DNA of 64,000 bases from Trichobilharzia szidati (taxonomy: Eukaryota > Platyhelminthes > Trematoda > Strigeidida > Schistosomatidae). Below are positions 1-10,811 of the stretch, in pieces. The position numbers and the translations under genes are program-made. Positions within the stretch are counted from its first letter, which is position 1, and the number at the start of each line of letters is the position of its first letter. Under the pieces are notes generated by a model. That model saw nothing but the letters and a program-made list of their open reading frames with translations. It had not been told where the DNA came from and ran no database searches. The stretch spans positions 87,860,020 to 87,924,019 of the forward strand of contig OX235272.1 of the NCBI GenBank assembly GCA_944472155.2. The letters are read 5' to 3'.

Positions 1-129
1 ATGCCAAATTTACCGACTACTGAAAAGTAACTCATATGACGAGAAAGTTTAAAATCCAAGTCAATAGAAAATGGTTAATACGCAATTATATCACTCACGA
101 AGAAATTTAAATCATTTCACTTTATGCTA

Positions 130-215
130 AATATTGCGCTGAAGATGTTGTCCAGAAGGACGACGAAAGCTCCGCAACTAAACCAACCACCTCAGAGAAC
201 ACTATTAATTTCAAA
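130..215 (+). repeat. PLE 3' tail module with hammerhead-like hairpin
   Basis: The segment matches PLE tails at 6092-6121 (minus), 7031-7060 and 45791-45825: CTGAAGA, a hairpin, GAAA, then a GC-rich 'gctccgcaa' and a 'cagagaacac' block. Here CTGAAGA is at 139-145, the stem is GTTGTCC (147-153) with GGACGAC (158-164) around an AGAA loop, and GAAA is at 165-168. Hammerhead motifs are known in PLEs as a group; activity of this copy is not shown. The rest of 1-342 shows nothing I recognise. Confidence 0.6.
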
Positions 216-344
216 ACGAAATTCTAATCTTAGATTCCACCAAATTACTCCAAATTAATCTTCAGACGTCGTCAAAAAAGCCAAAATGCCGAAAGAGTTC
301 AAGAATTTCAGTACAATCAATTAACAGGAAAATCAAAATTGAAT

Positions 345-744
345 GAAAAACAAATCTGTAATGGTCAAAATCTGTGTTCTTTATTTCAAGATCTCGCATC
401 TGACCACTTCTGTTTGCATATATGAGTTCACCAGTTCATGTACAGCCAAGTATATCAGTTGTTTGACGTATATTCCCTATGAAAGGGTGCAAGAACACTA
501 TCCAGTCTGGTTCCAGAAAGGCAGCAACCACTGGGTAAGTTATGCCGTAATCGAACGCCTTGCCAACACTGATCATTCCATCTCAACAAACTTTCCTTTC
601 AAAGTAATCTACGGGATGAAGGACAACCTGTTAAAGTCAATACGCTTTCGTTTTCTTTGCATTACTGAAACTCTAGTCATTCAGGTAAAGAAACTGGAGC
701 TATGCATACAAGAGGAAATTATTCAATTACTTCTACTATCGTGA
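345..744 (+). pseudogene. PLE GIY-YIG endonuclease domain, 5'-truncated and decayed
   Basis: The frame keeps the C-terminal GIY-YIG nuclease of a Penelope-like element, which nicks target DNA to prime reverse transcription. Visible landmarks are the cysteine pair in SVCIYEFTSSCTAKYIS (the 'YIG' position reads YIS), RVQEHYPVW with the usual R and EH positions, ANTDHSISTNFPFKVIYG, and the C-terminal FLCITETLVIQVKK block followed by ELCIQEE. No RT domain precedes it, so the copy is truncated. The frame is open for 133 codons but the glycine of the motif is lost, so the nuclease is unlikely to work. Similar endings occur at 15350-15420 and 16860-17010. Confidence 0.75.
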
Positions 745-1104
745 AGTATGTGGAAGCCCTAGCGACTAGGATGTTTGAGCCATCTTTATGCGTTCAAAGC
801 AACAATTCATCATCACATTAAACCTTCCTTGGAAAACTTTTTTTTCATATCAGCGTGGATGTACCATTGTGGTGGTATGATACAGACAATTTGTTCCAAT
901 GGAATACTATTTTCACATATTCCAACAGTTCAATTCGGCATTTGCAACACAATACAATATACCTATTTGAACATTCTGTTTCATGTTGTTTAATGTGAAC
1001 CAAAATCACACGCTCAGTGATTGGTTAAAGAATATAAAACTATATATATATATATAAACAGCAGTTTGATCACTTGAAAATATACTTTGGCTTCCGTGTC
1101 TTTA
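745..1104. other. Unassigned spacer with TA microsatellite
   Basis: Probably the 3' UTR of the preceding PLE fragment. It contains a (TA)n run near 1041-1058. The 72-codon frame here has no recognisable domain. Confidence 0.3.
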
Positions 1105-1365
1105 CGAGTTGATCACGGATTGATATCAGTTAGAGAACCATTGAAAACCAGCACTGGAGTACTGGATAGCTGTTTCATACTAGTTTGAGAATCATCGGGA
1201 GTACGCACCCACCAACAGGACCTTCCGGTTACAAGGCAAGCTCGTATATCATTTAGCCACTGGGACCCGATTCAATGGCTCATGAATTCTAACTTCTACC
1301 AATTCGTGATGCATTTACCGCGACCCCAACCATTGTCGTAGGTGGTACCTCCTTCCTCACACCTG
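1105..1365 (-). mobile_element. SINE2 copy (tRNA-like head, hammerhead-like body)
   Basis: Read on the minus strand, a tRNA-like head with box A (TGGCTAAATGATA near 1250) is followed by a GTACT stem, a CAAACTA loop, GAAA and CAGTAC. The body is degraded: GGAC is TAT-like here and the core reads CCGATGA. The distal end matches 'gttctctaactgatatcaatccgtgatcaa' found in other copies. Confidence 0.7.
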
Positions 1366-2384
1366 TTTTTCCTTCTGCTGTTATAACAGTAACAACCTAG
1401 TTGGTTTCTAATGGCTCAACTTTTTATCTCCTTGTGACTCTTATATTTCCTTAGAACGCTTACGTAATCCCTTTTCTTCCTTCCTTTCCATGTGCGCCCT
1501 GATTACAACGTGCCCATCAAATTTTTAATCTTATTACGCAACTCTAATACACTTATTTAACTCCTTTTATGCATCGACTAATATTAACAAGTATGTTTGT
1601 GACAACTCATCACTTTTGTTACTACTCTCTTCCATGGAAAAAAATGTATGCAAAATTCAATTGTACAACCAGGGAGGAAACTAAATTCACCAGGAAGAGC
1701 CTCTTCGCTGAACCACATGTTTTATTCGACTCCGAAGTTTTCAGTTCGCCCTCAGCAGTCCTATTATCTAGGGTTAATAAAAGAGGTTAAAATGAACGTT
1801 TAAACCACGTTGGGCGTAGTACCACGGTCATCTGAGTTATTGACCTAGACAGTGGAACATCTACTCCTTTCGTTCTCTTACCACATAAAGCTCCTGAATA
1901 ACTAAACTTTCTCACTAATTTCGGAAGACATTTAATATACTTTTAAGAAATACAGAACCTCCAAAAATGTGTTTCTCTCTAAGATACAGCTGGCTGAATG
2001 ACTTTGAAGAATCTGAATTTTTGACGAAATTTAAGCATTTGCATGTGATATGGTTGTGGTCCACGTTACCACTAAAAAGATTTACAAACAGCATATTGTT
2101 TGTAATAATTTTCCATGAGAATATTGGATAGTGTGGAGCGACGGACCAAGTTTCGATGAGAAGAAATAAAAAAGATCTTTAGCACTGGAAATACTGGAAA
2201 TCGTTACGTCGTTCCAGGTTACGACCAAATGCAAAGCGATCCTTGTAAAACAGTCTTGAAAGCAGGTAGGGAGGACAGAGGAAGCAGGATACGCAGGAGG
2301 TTTGCAAAAGACATCACACACAATATACCAATTATAAGTTCTTGCCATTAGTATACCCCACACAGTTGAAATTCATTGGTCCTT
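1366..2384. other. No gene recognised
   Basis: AT-rich sequence. A short block near 1690-1715 (cctcttcgctgaac) recurs near 15945-15965, hinting at an unnamed repeat. Short frames at 1569-1790 and 2082-2363 show no domain, so I do not call genes. Confidence 0.3.
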
Positions 2385-2460
2385 GGGTTGCGTCCCATTG
2401 GTTGAATGGTAAACAGGATTAATTAGTAACCATAAGGTCCTGCAACCGATAGTCATGGTG
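2385..2460 (+). repeat. Highly degenerate SINE2 head
   Basis: The segment reads like the SINE2 tRNA-like head: 'gtcccattggttgaatggtaa' (box A position), then 'gtaaccataaggtcctgcaacc'. The box B consensus is lost. Confidence 0.4.
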
Positions 2461-3240
2461 AATATTGACTGGTTCATTTCCAGACTAGCGCTGATTACCA
2501 TATCAGTTATAAACGATAATTCATTGTTTATTTGTCTACATCACAACTCTTCTTTTAGAAAAGACGTATTACTTGGTGTCAACATGGAACCGCACTGTCT
2601 GTCTTCTGCACCCGTCTGACCGACATCGAGGGAGTGATCACTCATTTGCTTGAAGTTCTGGAGCATTTATGGCCCCCTCCCTGCCAGAAAATAAGAAGCT
2701 ATAGCACACTTTAGAACAGCTGTTGTTCCAAATGGAAGATTTTGGCATCAAACTGCAGTAATGATGCCTCTGATTCAGTTCTCTTCGGCTGATAAATGGG
2801 TGTCGTGCCATTTGACGTAAAGTCAGACTACTGAAGAATTTTTGGAGTATAAATACTGGTTGGGAACGACGTCTATGGTAACTTGTCGACGATGGCCGCT
2901 GTGAGTATCCCTATGTTTCTCGCCAGCTAAAATCATCTTACTGCAATGTTGGCACAAACAAGATTTGATGAGGTGTCAGGTATCAATGCTAGCAGGGTGA
3001 TAGAGGTATCATCTTTGGACGTCGATCGGTATAGCGCGAGTAACTGTGACGATGGACGCTTGAGGCAGGATCAAGGAGTGGGGGGCCAGAGGTTGGTGCA
3101 TAGGTTCTGAGAGTTCTGGTGAACTTCACCGGTTCTAGGGCTACCCTGGCGTCAAGATTGGAGTAAACTAGTTGTTCGAGGATTTTGTTCAGCGTTGCAG
3201 AATCCAGCAACCAAATCGGCAAAAATAGTGATACAGACAA
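2461..3240. other. No gene recognised; relatively GC-richer
   Basis: The minus-strand frame at 2989-3243 (84 codons) has an even amino-acid mix but no motif I recognise. It lies just beyond the 3' end of a minus-strand RTE and may be repeat-derived. Function unknown. Confidence 0.25.
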
Positions 3241-3249
3241 CAAAACTTC

Positions 3250-4700
3250 TATGATTGGGGCGCTGTGTTTCTTTAAAGACGTAAAGACAGAAAAAAGTTC
3301 ACACGGTATGTTTCGTTATGTATGGCTATTCCCTAGGGTCTCGAGTGAAACACGGAACTTCATCAGCACATCTCCACTGTTTCTTTTTTCTCGTGTCCTA
3401 TACATCTGGGTCCACGGCTGCTTACAATCTCCCATCTCCTCCTCCACAAAATATCAACTCCACGTCACCCTAGGAAAACAAACTGGTCGTTTTACATTGG
3501 GATTCCACTCGAGGGCCTCGAACTTGATGTCGTTTGATGGCGTCCTCAGCGGGTGCCTAATCCATCTCCATTTTCTCCCACATATTTGTTGAGCGACCGT
3601 CTCTTGGTTGGTTTTTTCATTGCCAGAGTTTCTTAATGGCCGTTTCTCCTGACCATTTGATCTTCAGAAAGCAGCCAGCGAAGGCAGGCGGCTATTGCTA
3701 AATGCCTCTAACTTGTTGGAAATCCTTTTCTTGACGTGCAGTGTGAGTTTCTGACCCGTCTAGTAGCACTAACTGAATGACATCACACTGGTGCTGAAAA
3801 TCCGAATCTCGTTCTCTATGCTGGCTGCTGAGTGCAGATTATTTCCAAACTGGTCTCAGGTTGATGAAGGCGTATCCTGCCTTCCGGTTCTGACTGGCTT
3901 GTTTTGATATCTTCGTCCGTTCGGCTAGCTATGATTGAAACGATGCTTCCTAGATAAGTGAAGGAATGACTCTAGTCGATGGTGCTAATTGTTGTTACTG
4001 TTGTCGTTGGTTGGTTGTCTTCATCACCTCCGTCTTCTCTATGTTCACCTGCAGTCCTATCTTCGCTGCCAGCTGCTCCAGCCAGTTTGTTGGTTTTCAC
4101 CTGCCTGTAAGTCTTCGAGTTTGTGTGACATCAGACATAAATCACCCACACGCGAAATCCAGATGTTTAAGAGTCTTCCTGTCAGTCCAAGGTATTCCTG
4201 TCTTCTCTGTCTCCCCACAGTCTGATATATAATTCAGTCCACCACAATTCGAAGTATCATTGGCTATAATAGGCAACCTCGCCTTTCTCCTGTATTCACT
4301 TCAAAGGTTCCTCCGCTAAGTTTTCCGTTGTAGATCAGTTTATATGTGGAACTGTCATATATTTATTGAATGAGGTTGATAAAGATTTGGGGTAGTGCAC
4401 TCCATAATGTTGAATTAGTTTCCGAATTACTTCTCGGTCAACACGGCTTGTCGAAAGCCTTTTCGAAGTCTAAGGAGTTAAACGAGAGATCTGATTGCCA
4501 TTACTTGCTTTGTTAGATGACGATGCATTGAGTTGCAATTTGATCAACACATGATTTGCCTTCATTGAATTCAGCTTTTTCCAGTGGGGCTGGCGGGGTT
4601 CTGCATCCAGTGCATCTTTATTCTCTCCTGAATTATATGACTTAGTATTTTATTTGGCGTGGACAATGGTATGATTGGTTATAAATACAGCTGATAAAAG
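3250..4700 (-). pseudogene. RTE-class LINE reverse transcriptase, decayed
   Basis: Minus-strand translation in shifting frames gives successive RTE landmarks. Near 4570-4440 there is a CVDQIAT-like block and SLDFEKAFDK, which is RT motif A with its catalytic aspartate. It is followed by 'lirhyg'-type sequence, then the thumb/C-terminal region that elsewhere in the window reads TSFTYLGSIVSTTGGTDED (3955-3840) and ILKIRWPA (3670-3640). The 3' part (about 3440-3300) matches the basic tail of other copies poorly. Frameshifts and stops are frequent. Forward frames at 3185-3592 and 3966-4232 are antisense shadows of this element. Confidence 0.75.
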
Positions 4701-5130
4701 CAGTCTTCTACAATACACTGAAGAGTTTTATCAAATCACAAGTTTATGATCTAAATTTAGCCATAATTTGAGTCATATCATTGTTTTCTGTAGAAGATAA
4801 TTTAATAATGATATATCCGCGGAAAAACAATAATTTCCAATCGCTGAAAGTTGGAAAAAACAAAAGTGTGTTTTGCCTTTTTTAATAATGCACTACTGAG
4901 TAGTTATTACTTTTTAATGACAGTATGCATGAATGTGAAGTGAATTTCTCAATAACTCGTAGCAAAGATGAATGTCGAAACTTTTATTGTGAGAAATTCT
5001 CGAAACTTCAAGACTAGAGAATATGATAAAAGAGTTAGTAGGTATCAAAATGGGTTACCGTTTGATGACCCGTTTGTTTGGACCATAAGGCTTCAAGCTT
5101 TTTAGCCTTTGTAATGTTTCGACGTGGTGG
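4701..5130. other. No gene recognised
   Basis: AT-rich, short stop-dense frames only. No repeat match seen within the window. Confidence 0.3.
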
Positions 5131-5277
5131 ACTCTCTAACTTCATGCTCAACCCACATCTCTCCTTTCTGGTATTACCATAAATTAGTATGTTAGGCAAG
5201 GTTATGAAAGGCATCGGCTGGGAATCGAACCCAGAACACTTGACTAGTGAGCAAGCATTCTACCACTGTGACGCATG
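5130..5277 (-). mobile_element. SINE1 copy, degenerate
   Basis: Minus-strand tRNA-like head: 'gcgtcacagtggtagaatgc' reaching box B-like GGTTCGATTCCC near 5220-5235, then a 'gccgatgcc' end of the pseudo-tRNA. The body retains only traces of the SINE1 consensus. Confidence 0.55.
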
Positions 5278-5424
5278 AAAATCAGTCTTAGAGATGGTTA
5301 CTCGTAACCTGAGTGTATTAAAAAGACCTGATTTCAGAAACTAAGTGTGTAAGTATTCAACTTTTGAAGACTTGACTACGATACCTATTTTGCATCACTA
5401 ATATTCCAAGTTTGATCTAAAGCT

Positions 5425-5665
5425 GACATCAGTTGGAGAATTACTGGAAAACCTGGGAGTACTGGACAGTTATTTCGTCTCAGCTTGGAACACTTCATCA
5501 TTATGCACACACTTGTTTAACCAGAAGGTCCTGGGTTCGAGCCCTGGTGGCTGCGTGCTGCCGAAGAGTTCAAAACTACGAAGAAAAAGCCGTTCAGTAC
5601 CATCAGGTTTTCCAGTGGTTCTCTAATCGATGTTAGCTTATGATGAAATCTTGTAACATATGATT
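5425..5665. mobile_element. SINE2 inverted pair, short
   Basis: Left arm (5428-5500) is minus-oriented and has GTACTGGACAG and 'cttcatcattatgcac'. Right arm (5518-5640) is plus-oriented and has the box B sequence GGTTCGAGCC, then a decayed body with TTCAGTAC and the common 'ggttctctaatcgatgttagc' end. The arms meet without a long spacer. Confidence 0.65.
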
Positions 5666-5929
5666 ACTGTTTAAAATATACTATGGCCGACACTGATATA
5701 TATTTTCCAGCTCACTTCATTGTTTGCTATAGTTTAATCATTGCGAGTAGAGGAATAGACACCTACTGAATACGTTGTTGGCGTTGTCAAGAAGTATTCG
5801 TGATAAGAGCATCTTTTTCCAACTTGATGTTTCTATTTCAGTTTCAGCGGAAGTGAGATCGTAATGACATCGTAATGGTATTTACTGGAGGCAGCCGTTA
5901 GCCTGACTCTCAACCTTCGCTGTTTCATG

Positions 5930-6714
5930 AGCCTACTATAGACCAGTCAACAAGAAGAGGTGGAAAAGTACGTCTGCTAGGAATTGAACCCAGAACATAT
6001 GTGTGGTCGGGGAACACTCCACTTTTAAAAAACACAGAGGCATATTTTGATGTGGCTGTGATCTGTAAGCTGGATGGTTTATTTGCGAGCCTTTCATTGC
6101 CCTACTAGGCAACATCTTCAGCGCATATTTCAATTCGCTGAAGTAAGCTTTTACATTTCTCCAAGAGTTTATTAGTCATCTCTCCAGGTGAGTGATCTTG
6201 AACGTGATTGGTTGTTCTTGTGTGTTTTCACACCTTCTAGGCTACTTGTATTGGGAATGATTGTTTCCCTGACTTGGACTTTGACTCTTTGTGTATGAGA
6301 ATTTCTTTTTACCGATTGGTAAATTTTGTCTATCTCGATGTGTCTGTTGATTGACAATTCACTGGAATACCAGGCTTCTAGAAATTCCCTCGCATTCTTG
6401 GTGTTTCCTCTGTCTCATATTTGAACATTGGTTGTCCCAGTCGAATTGATATCCATGGTGGTCTGTATGTAGTGATATGAGGGAGTGGATATCATATCTT
6501 TTGATGGCTAGTTTGTGTTCGTGGTTTAGAAGACGAAAAGGGCGTCCACTTTGGCCAATGTAGTGTTTTTCGCGGTCACTGCAACCCATTTTGTAGATGA
6601 TTTTGGTTTTATCTTCTTTCGTTGTTGAGTGTTTTGGTTGACATGAAGCTGACTGAAGTGATTTTGTTGGTTTGTTTGCGAAATCGACTCCATCATTTCA
6701 CTACATACAGACAA
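5930..6714 (-). pseudogene. PLE GIY-YIG endonuclease and 3' tail
   Basis: Minus-strand frames give KMGCSDREKHYIGQSGR, a GIY-YIG core with an intact YIG, followed by LLNHEHKLAIKR, the FDWDNQ block and an EFLEAW-like region that reads CEGISRSLVFQ. Downstream on the same strand a tail contains CTGAAGA and the TTGCC/GGCAA hairpin with GAAA (6121-6092). This is the tail also present at 130-215 and 7031-7060. Stops split the frame. The EN belongs to a different PLE subfamily from that at 345-744. The element lies head to head with the next feature. Confidence 0.75.
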
Positions 6715-7140
6715 CCACGGATATCAGTTCGACTGGGACAACTTTCAAATATTAGATAGAGGAAACACCAAGAATACCAGAGAATTTCAGAAACCTGGTA
6801 TTCCAGTGAAGCGGTAATTAACAGACACATCGACATAGACAAAATTTACCAGTCCATAAGAAGGAAATCTCATACACAAAGGATCAAACTTCAGGTCAAG
6901 GAAACGGTCGATACCAATACAAGTAGCCTAGAAGGAGTGAAAACACACAAAAGCAAGGTGTTGCCAGGAGAGATGACTAATAAGCTCGTGGAGAAATCTA
7001 AAAGCTCACTTCAGCGAATTGAAGTATGCGCTGAAGATGTTGCCTAGTAGGGCAATGAAAGCTTCGCAAATAAACCATCCGACTATCAGAGAACACAACC
7101 ACATCAAAATCTTCCACCAGGGCTGCAAATCTTCTCCATC
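6700..7140 (+). mobile_element. PLE 3' end, inverted partner of 5930-6714
   Basis: Plus strand repeats the same sequence as the minus-strand neighbour: the 'cacggatatcagttcgactgggacaa' block, 'taacagacacatcgacatag', and the CTGAAGA hairpin tail (7031-7060). It lacks the YIG region. The two copies differ at many sites, so they are not a perfect palindrome. Confidence 0.7.
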
Positions 7141-8400
7141 ATTGAGGTATATATATGTGAATGGGCTCATATAAGTGTTTCAAATGAATTCTTTTTTGAA
7201 AAATGAATAGCTTGTTTACAAAAAACAACAACTTTAATAAACTAGTCGTAAGTCATCAGCAGCAATGACACACAAAATATACTACAAAAATCAAAATTTA
7301 ACAGTTCATGATAAGAGGAAACTCAAGAATTCTGGTCTTATTAATTAATTATCCCTTCCATGAGGGGTAAATTAACAAATGAGTGTTATCTAACTTAATG
7401 CCTATATAAATAAATATGTTCAGTGCATGTCATTTGCGTCAGGCAATACCAAATGATGTCAACTTTCAGTTGATAAACATTTTAAAAAGCCATTAGTTGA
7501 CGTAATATAGGGGGGGGGGGAAATACTGCCAAAATAACATGATGACAATTGATATTATCATTTAATTCGTTGTAACAGTATTATTATTATTATTAACTAT
7601 CTAAATGTATTTTGTCTACTATTATAATGAGTTTATATGATGAAGAGTACAGACGCATTAGGCATAATATTAATAATAATAATAAAACATTAAACTGTGT
7701 TCAGATATTTAGTCAAAATAAAACTGTTGTGACAGTTCAGTTCAGTAAATGCTGGTATTTAGTTATGCTTTTATAACACACACACAATAAGGAATAATTA
7801 TAACCTTCTAATTATCATTAGTCACTGGTTATTTTGATGCTGTTTATCAACGGAAAGAGATGTTAGTGCAGAGAACGGTTTGAAGGGGAATAGAATGACC
7901 CAGTTTGGAGAGTGATTTTAGTGAATAAATAGTTTGATAAGACTGTGGAAGTTACTCTGGAAAGTTTGGAAAACAAATTTCACTTCTATAACTAAATTCG
8001 GCAAAGTTCAACAATAGCCTCCCAAGGGATGTGAACTCACGAGTGACCTTCAGACGATCAGTCATAAAAATGAGTGACTTTTGCACACAAAAATTGACGT
8101 ATATTTACGAGAAAATGTATGAAAACACATCAAACAGGTTATCTTTCTCTAACGTGATTTAAAAAAACACATCCCAGTTATAATGAGGAGTATCAGTTGC
8201 TAAGTTAGACTAGTTGATGTATTCACGGAGGCGACTAAAGATGAGCTGTTTTGTGAATTGTTTATCTCTCTTATCCAGTTGCGTAGTCTTCCCCAAAAGC
8301 CCTCGGTTGAATTACTATGGTTTCCAGTAAGAGGATCAACGATTACTTACCAGGAAAATGTGGATAACAAGACAAATTAAAATAAATGACATCAGCTCTA
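7141..8400. other. No gene recognised; homopolymer G run
   Basis: AT-rich sequence with an 11-base G run at 7510-7520 and short (ATT)n and (AAT)n runs near 7585 and 7670. No reading frame of interest. Confidence 0.4.
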
Positions 8401-8404
8401 AATC

Positions 8405-8515
8405 TATTCTTAGTCGTAACCCTAACCTTAATCCTGACCCCTAATCCTAATTATGACCCTGATCCTAATCTCAACCCCAGTACTTACCTTAACTCTAATC
8501 CTAACCCTAACGAGC
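8405..8515 (+). repeat. Degenerate telomere-like CCTAAC/CCTAAT tract
   Basis: About 110 bases of irregular hexamer-like units: 'cgtaaccctaacctta', 'cctaatcctaattatgacc', 'ctaatcctaaccctaacg'. Animal telomeres, including flatworm ones, are TTAGGG. This is an internal, diverged tract. Confidence 0.65.
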
Positions 8516-8854
8516 TATTAACACATTGTCCAAACAGTACTTAAAAACGTGATCTGAGTGAAATTTACTGCTTAGTTGGTGAATAGCAGCTATGATAATG
8601 ACAGGTGCCGTTAGCCAACGACTAGCATGCGTTCAAGGTTACTGGAGCGTACGCACTCCTGGGACGCTATTGTTGTACTTCGCCCTAAATTCTAAGGCTC
8701 AGATTCATAATTCTCTGACTATGCACTTTGACTTTACTTTCATCTGGCTAGCGAATGCTGTTGTTATACCATCACACAAGTCCACTTACTTTATTGATTG
8801 ACTCCATATTAGTTTGTTTATTAGATGTATCACACAGTGAAACAGTATTATTTA
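8516..8854. other. No gene recognised
   Basis: Short frame at 8592-8801 has no recognisable domain. The right edge abuts the tail of the next PLE. Confidence 0.3.
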
Positions 8855-9975
8855 GTGGATGACGTTTCGAACAAAATTTATTGTTCATAATCATATCAAT
8901 TGTAATCACACGACTTTGAAACTTGAGTTTTATAGTTTTCTTTGTTCTCTCATATTTGTCGTAGGGTTAGTACAGTTTTCCAGATGTCTGGGTGGACAGG
9001 TGTTGAATCATTCCTAAGACATGAATTTGCAGTTGATTCGATAAACAAAGCTTCTGTTATCAATCTCTCCCTCCACCCTGTGACACTAGATTTTAAAACT
9101 GTCATCCTATCTCATCCTATTGTATGGTCGTGTGTAGCGGCATGCAGTGCTGTAGCTGAACTATTCCCTAGATTTCTTATCTTATTCGGGTCAACTAATC
9201 TAGATTTTGCTAGGTTTCTATGTTCAGCTAGTCTGACTGCCCCTGTTCTACTGGTTTGATCTATGTATTTGACCTGACAATCATTGCAGGTAGGGTATTA
9301 GATAAACTAAACTGTTTTGTTTTAAAGTCTCTACAGGATCCCTTAACCGACAAAGCGTGTTTCTAATTGAGTTTTTGGTGCGTTTTGAATGCCACTTTTA
9401 TTCCTACCTACGTTGTTAAGAATTCTCCGTAAGGTTTCCGAGGTTCCTTCCTTGTATGGAATTACTACTGATGATTTGGATTCCTTATTGTTGGTGTCGT
9501 CATTAATACTATTATTATTATCACTGTTATTATTATCATTATTATTGTTACCATTATCATTATTATCATTATCCCTACTACCATTATTTATTTTATTTTT
9601 GCATTTCCTTACATATTTCTTGACTAATTTATCCGGGTAATTATTAAGTTTCAAGGCTTCTTTTATGTGTATCAGTTCCTGTTTTAGATTTTCCTTGGTA
9701 CTACTTAGCTTTTGTGCTCTGTCATTTAAACATTTCACCAATCCTATTTTTACTGACATAAAATGGGATGATCGGAAGTCCAAATATCTGTTTGAATGTG
9801 TGGGTTTCCTGTAAACACTAGTGTTTAACTTCCCATCTTCTTTCCTTTTTACATTGCAATCTAACATTGGGAGCTCCCCTTCCTGATTTTCCAATTCATA
9901 AGTGAATTGAATTGCTTCAACCTTTGAGTTGATGTGTTCGAAAAATCTATCTATATCTTGTGTTCTAAGTACAGG
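8855..9975 (-). pseudogene. PLE RT C-terminus, N/D-rich linker and GIY-YIG endonuclease
   Basis: Minus strand. From about 9975 the frame encodes the RT thumb region (RTQDIDRFFEHINSKVEA, ELPMLDCNVKRKEDGKL, SVYRKPTHSNRYLDFRSSH). A run of N and D residues from a triplet microsatellite (about 9480-9590) follows, and then the inter-domain VVIPYKEGTSETLRRILN block. After a stop near 9343 the GIY-YIG region continues to about 9060: CNDC, VKYIDQTSRTGAVRLAEH (YIG reads YID), then LITEALFIES. The tail holds a GAACA/TGTTC hairpin and GAAACGTC (8886-8861). The forward frame at 8942-9259 is antisense. Confidence 0.8.
9480..9595 (-). repeat. In-frame triplet microsatellite in PLE linker
   Basis: Interrupted (ATT/ATC)n on the plus strand, read as (AAT/GAT)n on the coding strand. 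It encodes about thirty N/D/S-rich residues between RT and endonuclease without breaking the frame. Confidence 0.8.
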
Positions 9976-10430
9976 CATCTCCTTGACACGGGTTATGAGG
10001 TGGACGTCAAAAAGTCGTTCAAAATTATCAATAGGCAAAAGAGCTCAATTCTCCTCAAGTTTGCTGAAGCCATTTCCATCAAGCGCCTGAAACCTGATTT
10101 GTGCGTTCAGAAAGAAACAGTTATCAGTCTTTCTTTGCCCTGGTAACTGGATATTTTTATCTCGCTTTCATCTGAATGCGAAATGCTGGAAAGTTTCCAT
10201 TGTGTATGATTATTATTGTTCAGAGTAGTGTTTAATATTGCATATATATATGTATATATTATTACTGTATGTATATAGTGATCGATTGATTTTTGTTTAA
10301 AATGAACTCTGTGCAAGTATGTTAAAATTGTTTTTGTAGATACATTTATTAATGTCTTTGTCCTGTAAGCAGCTGACGAGAAGGCGACGAAATAAAAGAT
10401 GGTACCACTTTATTCTGCAAAAACTCTAGT
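9976..10430 (+). pseudogene. PLE endonuclease C-terminus and 3' UTR
   Basis: Plus-strand frame: TGYEVDVKKSFKIINRQ, ILLKFAEAISIKRLKPD, LCVQKETVISLSLPW, the standard C-terminal end of schistosome-type PLE endonucleases, with stop near 10146. The 3' UTR ends in 'gcagctgacgagaaggcgac' and 'gaaataaaagatggtacc', a tail also seen at 29165-29215 and 60110-60165. It meets the minus-strand PLE at about 9975, so the long minus frame runs a few codons into antisense of this copy. Confidence 0.75.
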
Positions 10431-10811
10431 TCTTGCTTTGTTCAAATTCATTAATGGGAACAAATGTAATCGCAAATAACTTCTGGAAACATAAGACAGG
10501 TTTTAGCCTTTATATGACCAAGGCTTCAACAAATTTAAATATGTTACCCAACCTTGTTTTATATATGGGTTTAAAGGCATTATATTGTAATCAACCTAAT
10601 GACCCGTCTCTATGATGTGCTTCGCTATAGATGATTTTGGACATCACTTTCCAGGATCAGCTGTATCTGGCGATTTTATTTGTTGTTGCTGCAGCCATTT
10701 TAGAATATGTTCTGTAGCCCTAACCTGATCATCAGAATGTCCGAAATGTGTTGCGCAAATACATTACACACGATTCAGATAAGCTACGTCTTCTTACTGT
10801 GTTTTCAAAAT
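10431..10811. other. No gene recognised
   Basis: First ~30 bases may be the extreme PLE tail (cf. 29250). The 60-codon frame at 10433-10615 has no motif. Confidence 0.3.

Noticed and set aside
3185..3592. 135-codon plus-strand frame
   Set aside because: Antisense of the minus-strand RTE C-terminal region.
7510..7520. G run as a quadruplex site
   Set aside because: A single homopolymer of 11 G can be sequencing or slippage derived; no four-tract arrangement.
8942..9259. 105-codon plus-strand frame
   Set aside because: Antisense of the PLE endonuclease; the minus strand shows the YIG-type motif.
10372..10400. Hammerhead in the 'ctgacgagaaggcgacgaaat' PLE tail
   Set aside because: Core words are present but no stem II of more than one pair and no stem I partner could be drawn.
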